From Rubrivivax sp. (GTDB lineage Bacteria > Pseudomonadota > Gammaproteobacteria > Burkholderiales > Burkholderiaceae_C): 64,000 nt of DNA. A program made the position numbers and the translations under genes. Under the pieces are notes generated by a model, which had not been told where the DNA came from, ran no database searches, and saw only the letters and a program-made list of their open reading frames with translations. The stretch is from the NCBI GenBank assembly GCA_016719535.1, contig JADJYX010000020.1:186001-250000 (forward strand), read 5' to 3'. This document shows, piece after piece, positions 39,412 to 47,446 of this stretch (its first letter is position 1; each line of letters starts with the position of its first letter).

Positions 39412-39454
39412 TTGACAGATCACGCCGCCTTGTCTAAATTACTGACCAGTCAGT
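39412..39454 (+). promoter_or_regulatory. RND operon promoter with palindromic operator
   Basis: TTGACA at 39412-39417 and TAAATT at 39435-39440 have exact 17-bp spacing. Directly after lies ACTGACCAGTCAGT (39441-39454), a perfect inverted repeat with 2-bp spacer that would cover the transcription start. Such ACTGAC/GTCAGT sites are typical of TetR-type repressors of efflux genes. No tetR gene is in this part of the window. Confidence 0.7.
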
Positions 39455-39513
39455 CATTAAGACTGAATCGCCGCCCGCCCGACCCTTCACCACCGCTGCA
39501 CCGCCTTGCCCCG

Positions 39514-40626
39514 ATGAATCGCCTTGCCCGCCTCGCCGTCGCCTCGATCGGCCTGCCGCTGCTGCTGGCCGCCTGCTCGCGGCCGGCGCCGCAACCCGAA
39601 GCCATTCGCACCGTGCGCACGCTGACGGTCGCGCCGGCCAGCGCCGCCGGCCAGCAGGAGCATGCCGCCGAGATCCGCGCCCGCAGCGAGGTGCGGCTGG
39701 GCTTTCGCGTCGGCGGCAAGCTGCTGGCGCGCCCTGCCGAGGTCGGCCAGCGCGTAAGGGCCGGCGAGGTGCTGGCGCGCCTGGACCCCGAGGACCTGCG
39801 GCTGTCGCAACAGGCTGCTGCCGCCGCCGTGCAGGCGGCGCAGGTCAGTCACGATCTGAGCCTGGCCGACTTCAGGCGCTTCAAGGAATTGCGCGACCAG
39901 GGCTTCATCAGCGGCGCCGAGCTCGATCGTCGCGAAGCCGCGCTGAAGGCCGCGGCGGCGCAGCTCGAGCAGGCCCGCGCCCAGGCTGCGGTGCAGGGCA
40001 ACCAGGCCGCCTATGCCACGCTGGTGGCGACGGCGCCGGGTGTGGTGGTGGCGGTGGAGGCCGAACCTGGCGCCGTGCTGGCCGCTGGCACGCCGGTGCT
40101 GCGGCTGGCACTGGACGGCCCCCGGGACGCCGTCTTCGCCGTGCCGGAGGACGCGGTGGCCGCGGCGCGTGCGCTGATCGGCAGGGCCGGCGCCGTGGGC
40201 GTCACGCTCTGGGGGGCGGGCGAGCGCTTGCCGGCCACGGTGCGCGAGGTGGCCGCTGCGGCCGACCCGGTGACGCGCACCTTCCTCGTCAAGGCCGACC
40301 TGTCGGCGCCGCAGCTGCAGCTGGGCCAGACGGCCACGGTGACGATCGAGCTGCTGCCGGTGCCAGCGGCCACGCTGCTGCCGCTGACGGCGGTGAAGGA
40401 ACTCAAGGGCCGCTCGGCGGTCTGGGTGGTCGACCCCGCCAGCCAGGTGGTGCGCACGCGCGAGATCGAGGTCGGCGGCGCGCAGGGCAACGAGGTGATC
40501 GTGCGCAGCGGCCTGCGCGCGGGCGAACGGGTGGTGACCGCCGGCGTGCACGTGTTGACCGAGGGCCAGCAGGTCCGCCTTCAGGCCACCGCCGCGCCGG
40601 CCGCGGCCGCGGCGGCATCGCGTTGA
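39514..40626 (+). CDS. RND efflux periplasmic adaptor (membrane fusion protein)
   Basis: A 370-residue adaptor lipoprotein. The signal ends in lipobox LLAAC (SIGLPLLLAACSRPAP). The lipoyl half-motif VRLGFRVGGKLLARPAEVGQRVRAGEVLARLDP is followed by a helical hairpin and the beta-barrel segment with TRTFLVKADLS. It links an inner-membrane RND pump to an outer-membrane channel. The next gene, 13 nt away, is the pump; no outer-membrane factor gene is nearby. The start at MNRLARLAVA is chosen over an earlier frame start inside the promoter. Confidence 0.9.
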   Translation: MNRLARLAVASIGLPLLLAACSRPAPQPEAIRTVRTLTVAPASAAGQQEHAAEIRARSEVRLGFRVGGKLLARPAEVGQRVRAGEVLARLDPEDLRLSQQAAAAAVQAAQVSHDLSLADFRRFKELRDQGFISGAELDRREAALKAAAAQLEQARAQAAVQGNQAAYATLVATAPGVVVAVEAEPGAVLAAGTPVLRLALDGPRDAVFAVPEDAVAAARALIGRAGAVGVTLWGAGERLPATVREVAAAADPVTRTFLVKADLSAPQLQLGQTATVTIELLPVPAATLLPLTAVKELKGRSAVWVVDPASQVVRTREIEVGGAQGNEVIVRSGLRAGERVVTAGVHVLTEGQQVRLQATAAPAAAAAASR

Positions 40627-40639
40627 GGCCGGGGTCACC

Positions 40640-43600
40640 ATGGACAGCCACCCCAAGGCGGCCGCGGCGTCGCGTTTCAACATCTCGCGCTGGGCGCTCG
40701 ATCATCCGGCGCTGACGCGCTACCTGCTGGTGGTGCTGATGGTGCTCGGCATGGCCGCGTATTTCCAGCTCGGCCAGGACGAAGACCCGCCGTTCACCTT
40801 CCGTGCCATGGTCGTCACCGCATTCTGGCCGGGCGCCAGTGCGCAGCAGATGGCCGACCAGGTCACCGACAAGATCGAGAAGACGCTGCAGGAGGTGCCC
40901 TACGTCGACAAGATCCGCAGCTTTTCGCGCCCGGGCGAGTCATTCACCATCCTGCAGGTGAAGGACTCGACGCCACCGCGCGAGGTGGCGGGCAGCTTCT
41001 ACCAGGCGCGCAAGCGCGTCGGCGACATGCGCGGCAGCCTGCCGGCAGGCGTCATCGGGCCGTCGTTCAACGACGACTTCGGCGATGTCTTCGGCTCGAT
41101 CTTCGCGCTCTCGGCCGACGGCTTCAGCCCCGAGGAACTGCGCCAGCATGCCGAGCGCGTGCGCAGCCGGCTGCTGCGCGTGGAGGACGTGGCCAAGGTG
41201 CAGCTCTACGGCGTGCAGCCCGAGCGCGTCTTCGTCGAGATCTCGCAGAAGCGGCTGGCGCAGCTGGGCCTGGACATGAACCAGGTGCTGGCGCAGCTCA
41301 ATGCCCAGAATGCGGTCGAGTCCGGCGGCGCGCTGAATACGCCGACCGAGCGGCTGCTGGTGCGCATCGAGGGCCAGTTCCAGTCGATCGACGCGCTGCG
41401 CCAGCTGCCCATCCGCGCCGTCAACCCGGCCACCGGCGCTGCCAGCACGATCCGCCTCGACGACATCGCCGCCGTCGAGCGCGCCTATGCCGACCCGCCG
41501 ACGGTGATGGTGCGCCACAACGGCAAGCAGGTCATCGCGCTGGGCGTGTCGATGGCCAAGGGCGGCGACATCATCCGCCTGGGCCACAACCTGCGTGCCA
41601 CGGTCACCGCGTTGAAGGCCGAGCTGCCGGTGGGCATCGAGCTCGAGCAGGTGCAGGACCAGCCCGAATCGGTCTCGCGCTCGGTCAATGAATTCGTCAA
41701 GGTGCTGATCGAGGCGGTGGTGATCGTGCTGGCGGTCAGCTTCATCAGCCTCGGCCTGCACTTTCGCCCGCTGCGCCTGGACGTGTGGCCGGGGCTGGTG
41801 GTGGCGATCACGATCCCGCTCGTGCTGGCGATCACCTTCGTGACGATGTTCTACTGGGGCATCGGGCTGCACAAGGTCTCGCTGGGCTCGCTGATCATCG
41901 CGCTGGGCCTGCTGGTCGACGACGCCATCATTGCCGTCGAGATGATGGTGCGCAAGCTCGAGGAAGGCCACGACAAGCGCTTTGCCGCCACCTTCGCCTA
42001 CGACGTGACGGCGATGCCGATGCTGACCGGCACGCTGATCACCGCCGCCGGCTTCCTGCCCATCGGGCTGGCGAAATCGTCCACGGGCGAATACACCTTC
42101 GCCATCTTCGCCGTCACCACCGCGGCGCTGCTGATCTCGTGGGTGGCCTCGGTCTATTTCGTGCCCTACCTGGGCTCGCTGTTCCTGCGCACGCACAGCA
42201 AGGTGCAGGGCCACGCGCACGAGCTCTTCGACACGCCGTTCTACAGCGGCTTCCGCCGCCTGGTGGACGGGTGCGTCGCCCACCGCTGGCTCACCATCGG
42301 CGCCACGGTGGCGATCTTCGCGCTCGGCGGCTTCGGCATGTCGAAGGTGCAGCAGCAGTTCTTCCCCGATTCCAACCGCACCGAGATCCTGGTCGACCTC
42401 TGGCTGCCCGAGGGCTCGACGCTGCTGGCCAGCAACGAGGTCGCCCGGCGCTTCGAGCAGCGGTTGCTCCAGGAGCCGGAGGTGACGAGCGTCTCCACCT
42501 GGGTCGGCAGCGGCGCGCCGCGCTTTTACCTGCCGCTGGACGTCATCTTCGACACCACCAACGTCAGCCAGGCCATCGTGCTGACGAAATCGCTGCCCGC
42601 GCGCGAGGCCCTGCGCAAGCGCCTGCCGCGCATCCTGGCCGAGGAGTTCCCCGAGGTGCGGGGCCGCGCCAAGCTGCTGCCCAACGGCCCGCCGGTGCCC
42701 TACCCGGTGCAGTTCCGCGTACTGGGCGAGGACCCGGCCGTGCTGCGGCAATGGGCCGACACGGCGCTGGAGGTGCTGCGCGCCAACCCCAGCATGCGCG
42801 GCGTCAACGACAACTGGAACGAGCAGATCAAGGTGCTGCGCCTGCAGGTCGACCAGGACAAGGCGCGTGCGCTGGGGGTCAGCAGCCAGGCGATCGCGCA
42901 GAGTGCACGCACCATCCTCAGCGGCAGCACCATCGGCCAGTACCGCGAGGCCGACCGCCTGATCGACATCGTGCTGCGCCAGCCGGTGGACGAGCGCAAC
43001 GCCATCACCGACCTGCGCGGCGCCTACCTGCCCACGGCGAGCGGACGCGCGGTGCCGCTGACGCAGGTCGCCAAGGTCGGATTCGCCTGGGAGAACGGCC
43101 TCATGTGGCGCGAGGGCCGCAGCTACGCGATCACCATCCAGGGTGACATCGTCGACGGCGTGCAGGGGCCCACGGTGACGGCCCAGGTGTGGCCGCAGCT
43201 TCAGCAGCTGGCGCAGCGCATGCCCGGCGGCTACCGCATCGAGGTCGCCGGCGCCGTGGAGGAGAGTTCCAAGGGCCAGGGTTCGATCGCGGCCGGCATG
43301 CCCATGATGCTGTTCATCATCTTCACGCTGCTGATGCTGCAGCTGCAGAGCTTCAGCCGCGCGCTGCTGGTCTTCCTGACCGGACCGCTGGGCATCGCCG
43401 GCGTGGCGGCGGCGCTGCTGATCCTGAACCGGCCCTTCGGCTTCGTCGCGCTGCTCGGGGTGGTGGCGCTGATGGGCATGATCATGCGCAACTCGGTGAT
43501 CCTGATCGACCAGATCGAGCAGGACCGCCGCCGCGGCATGCCGGCCTGGGACGCCATCGTCGAGGCCGCGGTGCGCCGCTTCCGGCCCATCGTGCTGACC

Positions 43601-43777
43601 GCCGCGGCCGCGGTGCTGGCGATGATCCCCTTGTCGCGCAGCGTTTTCTGGGGCCCGATGGCGGTGGCCATCATGGGCGGGTTGATCGTCGCCACGGCGC
43701 TCACGCTGCTGAGCCTGCCGGCCATGTATGCGGCCTGGTACCGGGTGCGCCGCGAGGGTGGCCCCGCGGCAGGCTAA
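40640..43777 (+). CDS. RND efflux transporter permease (AcrB/CzcA superfamily)
   Basis: A 1045-residue inner-membrane proton antiporter, full length. The first helix is RYLLVVLMVLGMAAYFQLG, with periplasmic domain QDEDPPFTFRAMVVTAFWPGAS. The helix 4 Asp pair lies in LIIALGLLVDDAIIAVEMMVRKLEEG. The last helices include VALMGMIMRNSVILIDQIEQDRRRG and PIVLTAAAAVLAMIPLSRSVFWGPMAVAIMGGL. Substrates cannot be read off; the type resembles HAE1-like multidrug pumps that work with one adaptor. Confidence 0.92.
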   Translation: MDSHPKAAAASRFNISRWALDHPALTRYLLVVLMVLGMAAYFQLGQDEDPPFTFRAMVVTAFWPGASAQQMADQVTDKIEKTLQEVPYVDKIRSFSRPGESFTILQVKDSTPPREVAGSFYQARKRVGDMRGSLPAGVIGPSFNDDFGDVFGSIFALSADGFSPEELRQHAERVRSRLLRVEDVAKVQLYGVQPERVFVEISQKRLAQLGLDMNQVLAQLNAQNAVESGGALNTPTERLLVRIEGQFQSIDALRQLPIRAVNPATGAASTIRLDDIAAVERAYADPPTVMVRHNGKQVIALGVSMAKGGDIIRLGHNLRATVTALKAELPVGIELEQVQDQPESVSRSVNEFVKVLIEAVVIVLAVSFISLGLHFRPLRLDVWPGLVVAITIPLVLAITFVTMFYWGIGLHKVSLGSLIIALGLLVDDAIIAVEMMVRKLEEGHDKRFAATFAYDVTAMPMLTGTLITAAGFLPIGLAKSSTGEYTFAIFAVTTAALLISWVASVYFVPYLGSLFLRTHSKVQGHAHELFDTPFYSGFRRLVDGCVAHRWLTIGATVAIFALGGFGMSKVQQQFFPDSNRTEILVDLWLPEGSTLLASNEVARRFEQRLLQEPEVTSVSTWVGSGAPRFYLPLDVIFDTTNVSQAIVLTKSLPAREALRKRLPRILAEEFPEVRGRAKLLPNGPPVPYPVQFRVLGEDPAVLRQWADTALEVLRANPSMRGVNDNWNEQIKVLRLQVDQDKARALGVSSQAIAQSARTILSGSTIGQYREADRLIDIVLRQPVDERNAITDLRGAYLPTASGRAVPLTQVAKVGFAWENGLMWREGRSYAITIQGDIVDGVQGPTVTAQVWPQLQQLAQRMPGGYRIEVAGAVEESSKGQGSIAAGMPMMLFIIFTLLMLQLQSFSRALLVFLTGPLGIAGVAAALLILNRPFGFVALLGVVALMGMIMRNSVILIDQIEQDRRRGMPAWDAIVEAAVRRFRPIVLTAAAAVLAMIPLSRSVFWGPMAVAIMGGLIVATALTLLSLPAMYAAWYRVRREGGPAAG

Positions 43778-43864
43778 AATTCCCGGTTTGCCACGCCGAT
43801 TGCCTGCAGTCAGGGCGGTCGTCGACAACCGCTGAGCTTCGTTGAGTAGCCGGCACCACCCTTC

Positions 43865-43951
43865 GCGCGGGTGGCGAAATTGGTAGACGCACCAGGTTTA
43901 GGTCCTGACGCCTTCACCGGCGTGCCGGTTCGAGTCCGGCCCCGCGCACCA
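43865..43951 (+). tRNA. tRNA-Leu (UAG)
   Basis: The acceptor arms GCGCGGG and CCCGCGC pair, CCA is encoded, the T-arm is GGTTCGAGTCC, and the anticodon loop reads GTTTAGGTC with anticodon TAG. The long variable arm (CGCCTTCACCGGCG) is typical of tRNA-Leu. tig begins 26 nt downstream. Confidence 0.96.
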
Positions 43952-43977
43952 CCCCACCACGAGTTCAAACGCACACC

Positions 43978-45288
43978 ATGGCCGTCAACGTCGAAACGCT
44001 CGAAAAACTGGAACGCCGGATCACGCTGTCGCTGCCCGCCGGCGAGATCAACCACGAGGTCGAGAGCCGGCTGCGCGGCCTGGCCCGCACGGTCAAGGCC
44101 GATGGCTTCCGTCCGGGCAAGGTGCCGATGTCCGTGGTCGCCCAGCGCTACGGCTACTCGGTGCAGTACGAAGTGGTCAACGACAAGGTCGGCAAGGCGT
44201 TCTCCGACGCCGCCACCGAGGCCAGGCTGCGCGTGGCCGGCGCGCCGCGCATCACGCAGAAGGAAGAGGCCCCGGAGGGCCAGATCGTCTTCGACGCCAC
44301 CTTCGAGGTCTACCCGGAGGTGAGCATCGGCGACCTCTCGGCCATCGAGGTCGAGCGCGTCAGCGCCGAGGTGTCCGACGCCGCCATCGACCGCACGATC
44401 GAGATCCTGCGCAAGCAGCGCCGCAGCTTCGGCCTGCGCGCCGCCGGCGAGGGCGCGGCCGAGAGCGACCGCGTGACGATCGACTTCGAGGGCAAGATCG
44501 ACGGTGAGCCGTTCGCCGGCGGCAAGGCCGAGGACTTCCAGTTCATCGTCGGCGAAGGCCAGATGCTCGAGCAGTTCGACAAGGCCGTGCGTGGCATGCA
44601 GGTCGGCCAGAGCAAGACCTTCCCGCTGCAGTTTCCGGCCGACTACCACGGCCAGGACGTGGCGGGCAAGGAGGCCGACTTCATGGTCACGATGAAGAAG
44701 ATCGAGGCCCAGCACCTGCCCACCGTCGACGACGCCTTCGCCAAGTCGCTGGGCATCAAGGATGCCACCGTCGAGGCGCTGCGCGCCGACGTGAAGAAGA
44801 ACCTCGAGCGCGAGGTCAGGTTCCGTGTGCTGTCACGCAACAAGGCGGCGGTGATGGACGCGCTGGTGAAGGTGTCCGAGCTCGACCTGCCCAAGGCCCT
44901 GGTCGCCAACGAGACCGAACGCATGATCGAGGCCGCACGCGCCGACCTCAAGCAGCGTGGGGTCAAGGACGCCGACAAGGCGCCGATCCCGGCCGACCTG
45001 TTCCAGGCCCAGGCCGAGCGCCGCGTGCGCCTGGGTCTCGTGGTGGCCGAGCTGGTGCGCCAGCACAACCTGCAGGCCAGGCCCGATCAGCTGCAGGCGC
45101 ACATCGAGGAGATGAGCCAGAGCTACGAGAAGCCGGCCGAGGTCGTGCGCTGGTACCTGGGCAGCCGCGAGCGCATGGCCGAGGTCGAGGCGGTGGTGAT
45201 CGAAAACAACGTCACCAACCACGTGCTCGGCCTGGTCAAGGTCGTCGACAAGGCGGTGCCTTTCGACGAGTTGATGGTCGGCGTCTGA
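43978..45288 (+). CDS. tig: Trigger factor
   Basis: A 436-residue ribosome-associated chaperone and peptidyl-prolyl isomerase. The ribosome-binding signature is in VKADGFRPGKVPMSVVAQRYG (GFRxGKxP). The FKBP domain starts near residue 160 (ESDRVTIDFEGKIDGEPFAGG) and ends MVTMKKIEAQHLP. The C-terminal arms complete the usual length. It stands before clpP-clpX-lon, the conserved protein quality control cluster. Confidence 0.97.
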   Translation: MAVNVETLEKLERRITLSLPAGEINHEVESRLRGLARTVKADGFRPGKVPMSVVAQRYGYSVQYEVVNDKVGKAFSDAATEARLRVAGAPRITQKEEAPEGQIVFDATFEVYPEVSIGDLSAIEVERVSAEVSDAAIDRTIEILRKQRRSFGLRAAGEGAAESDRVTIDFEGKIDGEPFAGGKAEDFQFIVGEGQMLEQFDKAVRGMQVGQSKTFPLQFPADYHGQDVAGKEADFMVTMKKIEAQHLPTVDDAFAKSLGIKDATVEALRADVKKNLEREVRFRVLSRNKAAVMDALVKVSELDLPKALVANETERMIEAARADLKQRGVKDADKAPIPADLFQAQAERRVRLGLVVAELVRQHNLQARPDQLQAHIEEMSQSYEKPAEVVRWYLGSRERMAEVEAVVIENNVTNHVLGLVKVVDKAVPFDELMVGV

Positions 45289-45336
45289 TCGGCCGCCGGC
45301 CTATCATCGGGCTCATCTTCGGAACAGGCAGCTTTC

Positions 45337-45945
45337 ATGAGCGTTCAGGACATCCAGGGCTTAGGGCTCGTGCCCATGGTGATCGAGCAGTCGGGTCGGG
45401 GCGAGCGCGCCTACGACATCTACAGCCGGCTGCTGCGCGAGCGCATCGTCTTCCTGGTGGGCCCGGTGAACGACGTCACCGCCAACCTGGTGGCGGCGCA
45501 GATGTTGTTTCTCGAGAGCGAGAACCCCGACAAGGACATCTTCCTGTATATCAACTCGCCGGGCGGCAGCGTCAGCGCGGGGCTGTCGATCTACGACACG
45601 ATGAATTTCATCAAGCCCGACGTCTCGACGCTGTGCATGGGCATGGCCGCCAGCATGGGTTCCTTCCTGCTGATGGCCGGCGCCAAGGGCAAGCGCTTCG
45701 CGCTGCCGAATGCGCGCGTGATGATCCACCAGCCCTCGGGCGGTGCCCAGGGGCAGGCGACCGACATCGAGATCCAGGCGCGCGAGATCATCAAGACGCG
45801 CGAGCAGCTCAACCGCATCTACGCCGACCGCACCGGCCAGACGGTGGAGCGCATCGCCGCCGACATGGAGCGCGACTACTGGATGAACCCCGGCGAGGCC
45901 AAGGACTACGGCCTGATCGATCAGGTGCTCGAAAAACGCGCCTGA
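45337..45945 (+). CDS. clpP: ATP-dependent Clp protease proteolytic subunit
   Basis: A 202-residue serine peptidase forming the barrel of ClpXP and ClpAP. The nucleophile Ser is in LCMGMAASMGSFLLMAG, the His in NARVMIHQPSGG and the Asp near DRDYW-type MERDYWMNPGEAKDYGLID. It begins 48 nt after tig. A terminator follows before clpX, so clpX has some independent expression. Confidence 0.97.
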   Translation: MSVQDIQGLGLVPMVIEQSGRGERAYDIYSRLLRERIVFLVGPVNDVTANLVAAQMLFLESENPDKDIFLYINSPGGSVSAGLSIYDTMNFIKPDVSTLCMGMAASMGSFLLMAGAKGKRFALPNARVMIHQPSGGAQGQATDIEIQAREIIKTREQLNRIYADRTGQTVERIAADMERDYWMNPGEAKDYGLIDQVLEKRA

Positions 45946-45960
45946 TTTCGCCCCCACGCC

Positions 45961-46005
45961 GACCCTCCCGCAAGCCTCGTTCAGGGGTGGGAGGGTCGTT
46001 CTTTT
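45961..46005 (+). terminator. Rho-independent terminator between clpP and clpX
   Basis: GACCCTCCC and GGGAGGGTC form a 9-bp stem around a 19-nt loop, followed by GTTCTTTT, 15 nt after the clpP stop. Confidence 0.75.
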
Positions 46006-46078
46006 CCGGGGCCTAGGCCCTGCGGGGATTGGTCTATGATGGCCGCTCTTCCCTGCCACTACGCAGACGATCACATCC

Positions 46079-47350
46079 ATGGCCGACAAGAAGGGTGCTT
46101 CCGGCGAGAAGGTCCTGTACTGCTCCTTCTGCGGCAAGAGTCAGCATGAGGTGAAGAAGCTCATCGCCGGCCCGTCGGTCTTCATCTGCGACGAGTGCAT
46201 CGAACTGTGCAACGACATCATCCGCGACGAGGTGCCGGCCGACAACGCCGCCAGCCGCTCGGCCAAGTCCGACCTGCCGGTGCCCGGCGAGATCAAGTCC
46301 AGCCTCGATCAGTACGTGATCGGGCAGGACGTGGCCAAGCGCACGCTGTCGGTGGCGGTGTACAACCACTACAAGCGCCTCAAGCACATGGGCGCCGGCG
46401 GCAAGGACGAGGTCGAGCTCACGAAGAGCAACATCCTGCTCATCGGCCCCACCGGCAGCGGCAAGACGCTGCTGGCGCAGACGCTGGCGCGGCTGCTCAA
46501 CGTGCCCTTCGTGATTGCCGACGCCACCACGCTGACCGAAGCCGGCTACGTGGGCGAGGACGTCGAGAACATCATCCAGAAGCTGCTGCAGAACTGCAAC
46601 TACGACGTCGAGCGGGCGCAGCGCGGCATCGTCTACATCGACGAGATCGACAAGATCAGCCGCAAGGCCGACAACCCGAGCATCACGCGTGACGTCTCGG
46701 GCGAGGGCGTGCAGCAGGCGCTGCTGAAGCTGGTGGAAGGCACGATGGCCAGCGTACCGCCGCAGGGTGGACGCAAGCACCCGAACCAGGATTTCCTGCA
46801 GATCGACACGACGAACATCCTGTTCATCTGCGGCGGTGCCTTCGACGGGCTGGAGAAGGTGATCCAGAACCGCACCGAGAAGTCGGGCATCGGCTTCGGG
46901 GCCACGGTGCACAGCAAGAACGAGAAGCGCGTCTCCGACCTCTTCCGCGAGGCCGAACCCGAGGATCTGATCAAGTTCGGTCTCATCCCCGAACTCGTCG
47001 GCCGCCTGCCGGTGGTGGCCACGCTGGCCGAGCTGACCGAGGAGGCCATGATCCAGATCCTGACCGAGCCGAAGAATGCGCTCGTCAAGCAGTACCAGAA
47101 GCTGTTCGCCATGGACGGGGTCGAGCTCGAGATCCGCCCTTCGGCGCTGTCGGCCATCGCCCGCAAGGCGCTCGCGCGCAAGACCGGTGCCCGCGGTCTG
47201 CGGTCGATCATGGAACATGCGCTGATCGACACCATGTTCGACCTGCCCACGCTCGACGGCGTGGCCAAGGTGGTCATCGACGAGCACAACATCGAGGACG
47301 GCGCCAAGCCCCTGCTCGTCTACCGGGAGCAGGCCAAGGCCAGCGCCTGA
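46079..47350 (+). CDS. clpX: ATP-dependent Clp protease ATP-binding subunit
   Basis: A 423-residue AAA+ unfoldase. The N-terminal zinc-binding domain has four Cys (LYCSFCGKSQ, FICDECIELC). Walker A is GPTGSGKTLLAQTLA, Walker B IVYIDEIDKIS, and the pore loop GYVGEDVEN. The ClpP-binding IGF loop is within KSGIGFGATV. It recognises the LAA end of the tmRNA tag encoded at 12.7 kb, among other signals. Confidence 0.97.
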   Translation: MADKKGASGEKVLYCSFCGKSQHEVKKLIAGPSVFICDECIELCNDIIRDEVPADNAASRSAKSDLPVPGEIKSSLDQYVIGQDVAKRTLSVAVYNHYKRLKHMGAGGKDEVELTKSNILLIGPTGSGKTLLAQTLARLLNVPFVIADATTLTEAGYVGEDVENIIQKLLQNCNYDVERAQRGIVYIDEIDKISRKADNPSITRDVSGEGVQQALLKLVEGTMASVPPQGGRKHPNQDFLQIDTTNILFICGGAFDGLEKVIQNRTEKSGIGFGATVHSKNEKRVSDLFREAEPEDLIKFGLIPELVGRLPVVATLAELTEEAMIQILTEPKNALVKQYQKLFAMDGVELEIRPSALSAIARKALARKTGARGLRSIMEHALIDTMFDLPTLDGVAKVVIDEHNIEDGAKPLLVYREQAKASA

Positions 47351-47394
47351 GGCGGGCCTGACCCTGCAGCGTGCCCTCCGGCCGCCCGTCCCTT

Positions 47395-47422
47395 CTTGCA
47401 ATTTCTCGTTGGGGGCCCATGT
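47395..47422 (+). promoter_or_regulatory. Candidate heat-shock (sigma-32) promoter of lon
   Basis: CTTGCAA, 14 nt, then CCCATGT closely matches the sigma-32 pattern CTTGAAA-N(13-15)-CCCATnT. It lies 25 nt before the lon start. lon is a heat-shock gene in many proteobacteria. Confidence 0.6.
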
Positions 47423-47446
47423 GGGCACCTGAAAGAGAGGTCTCTC

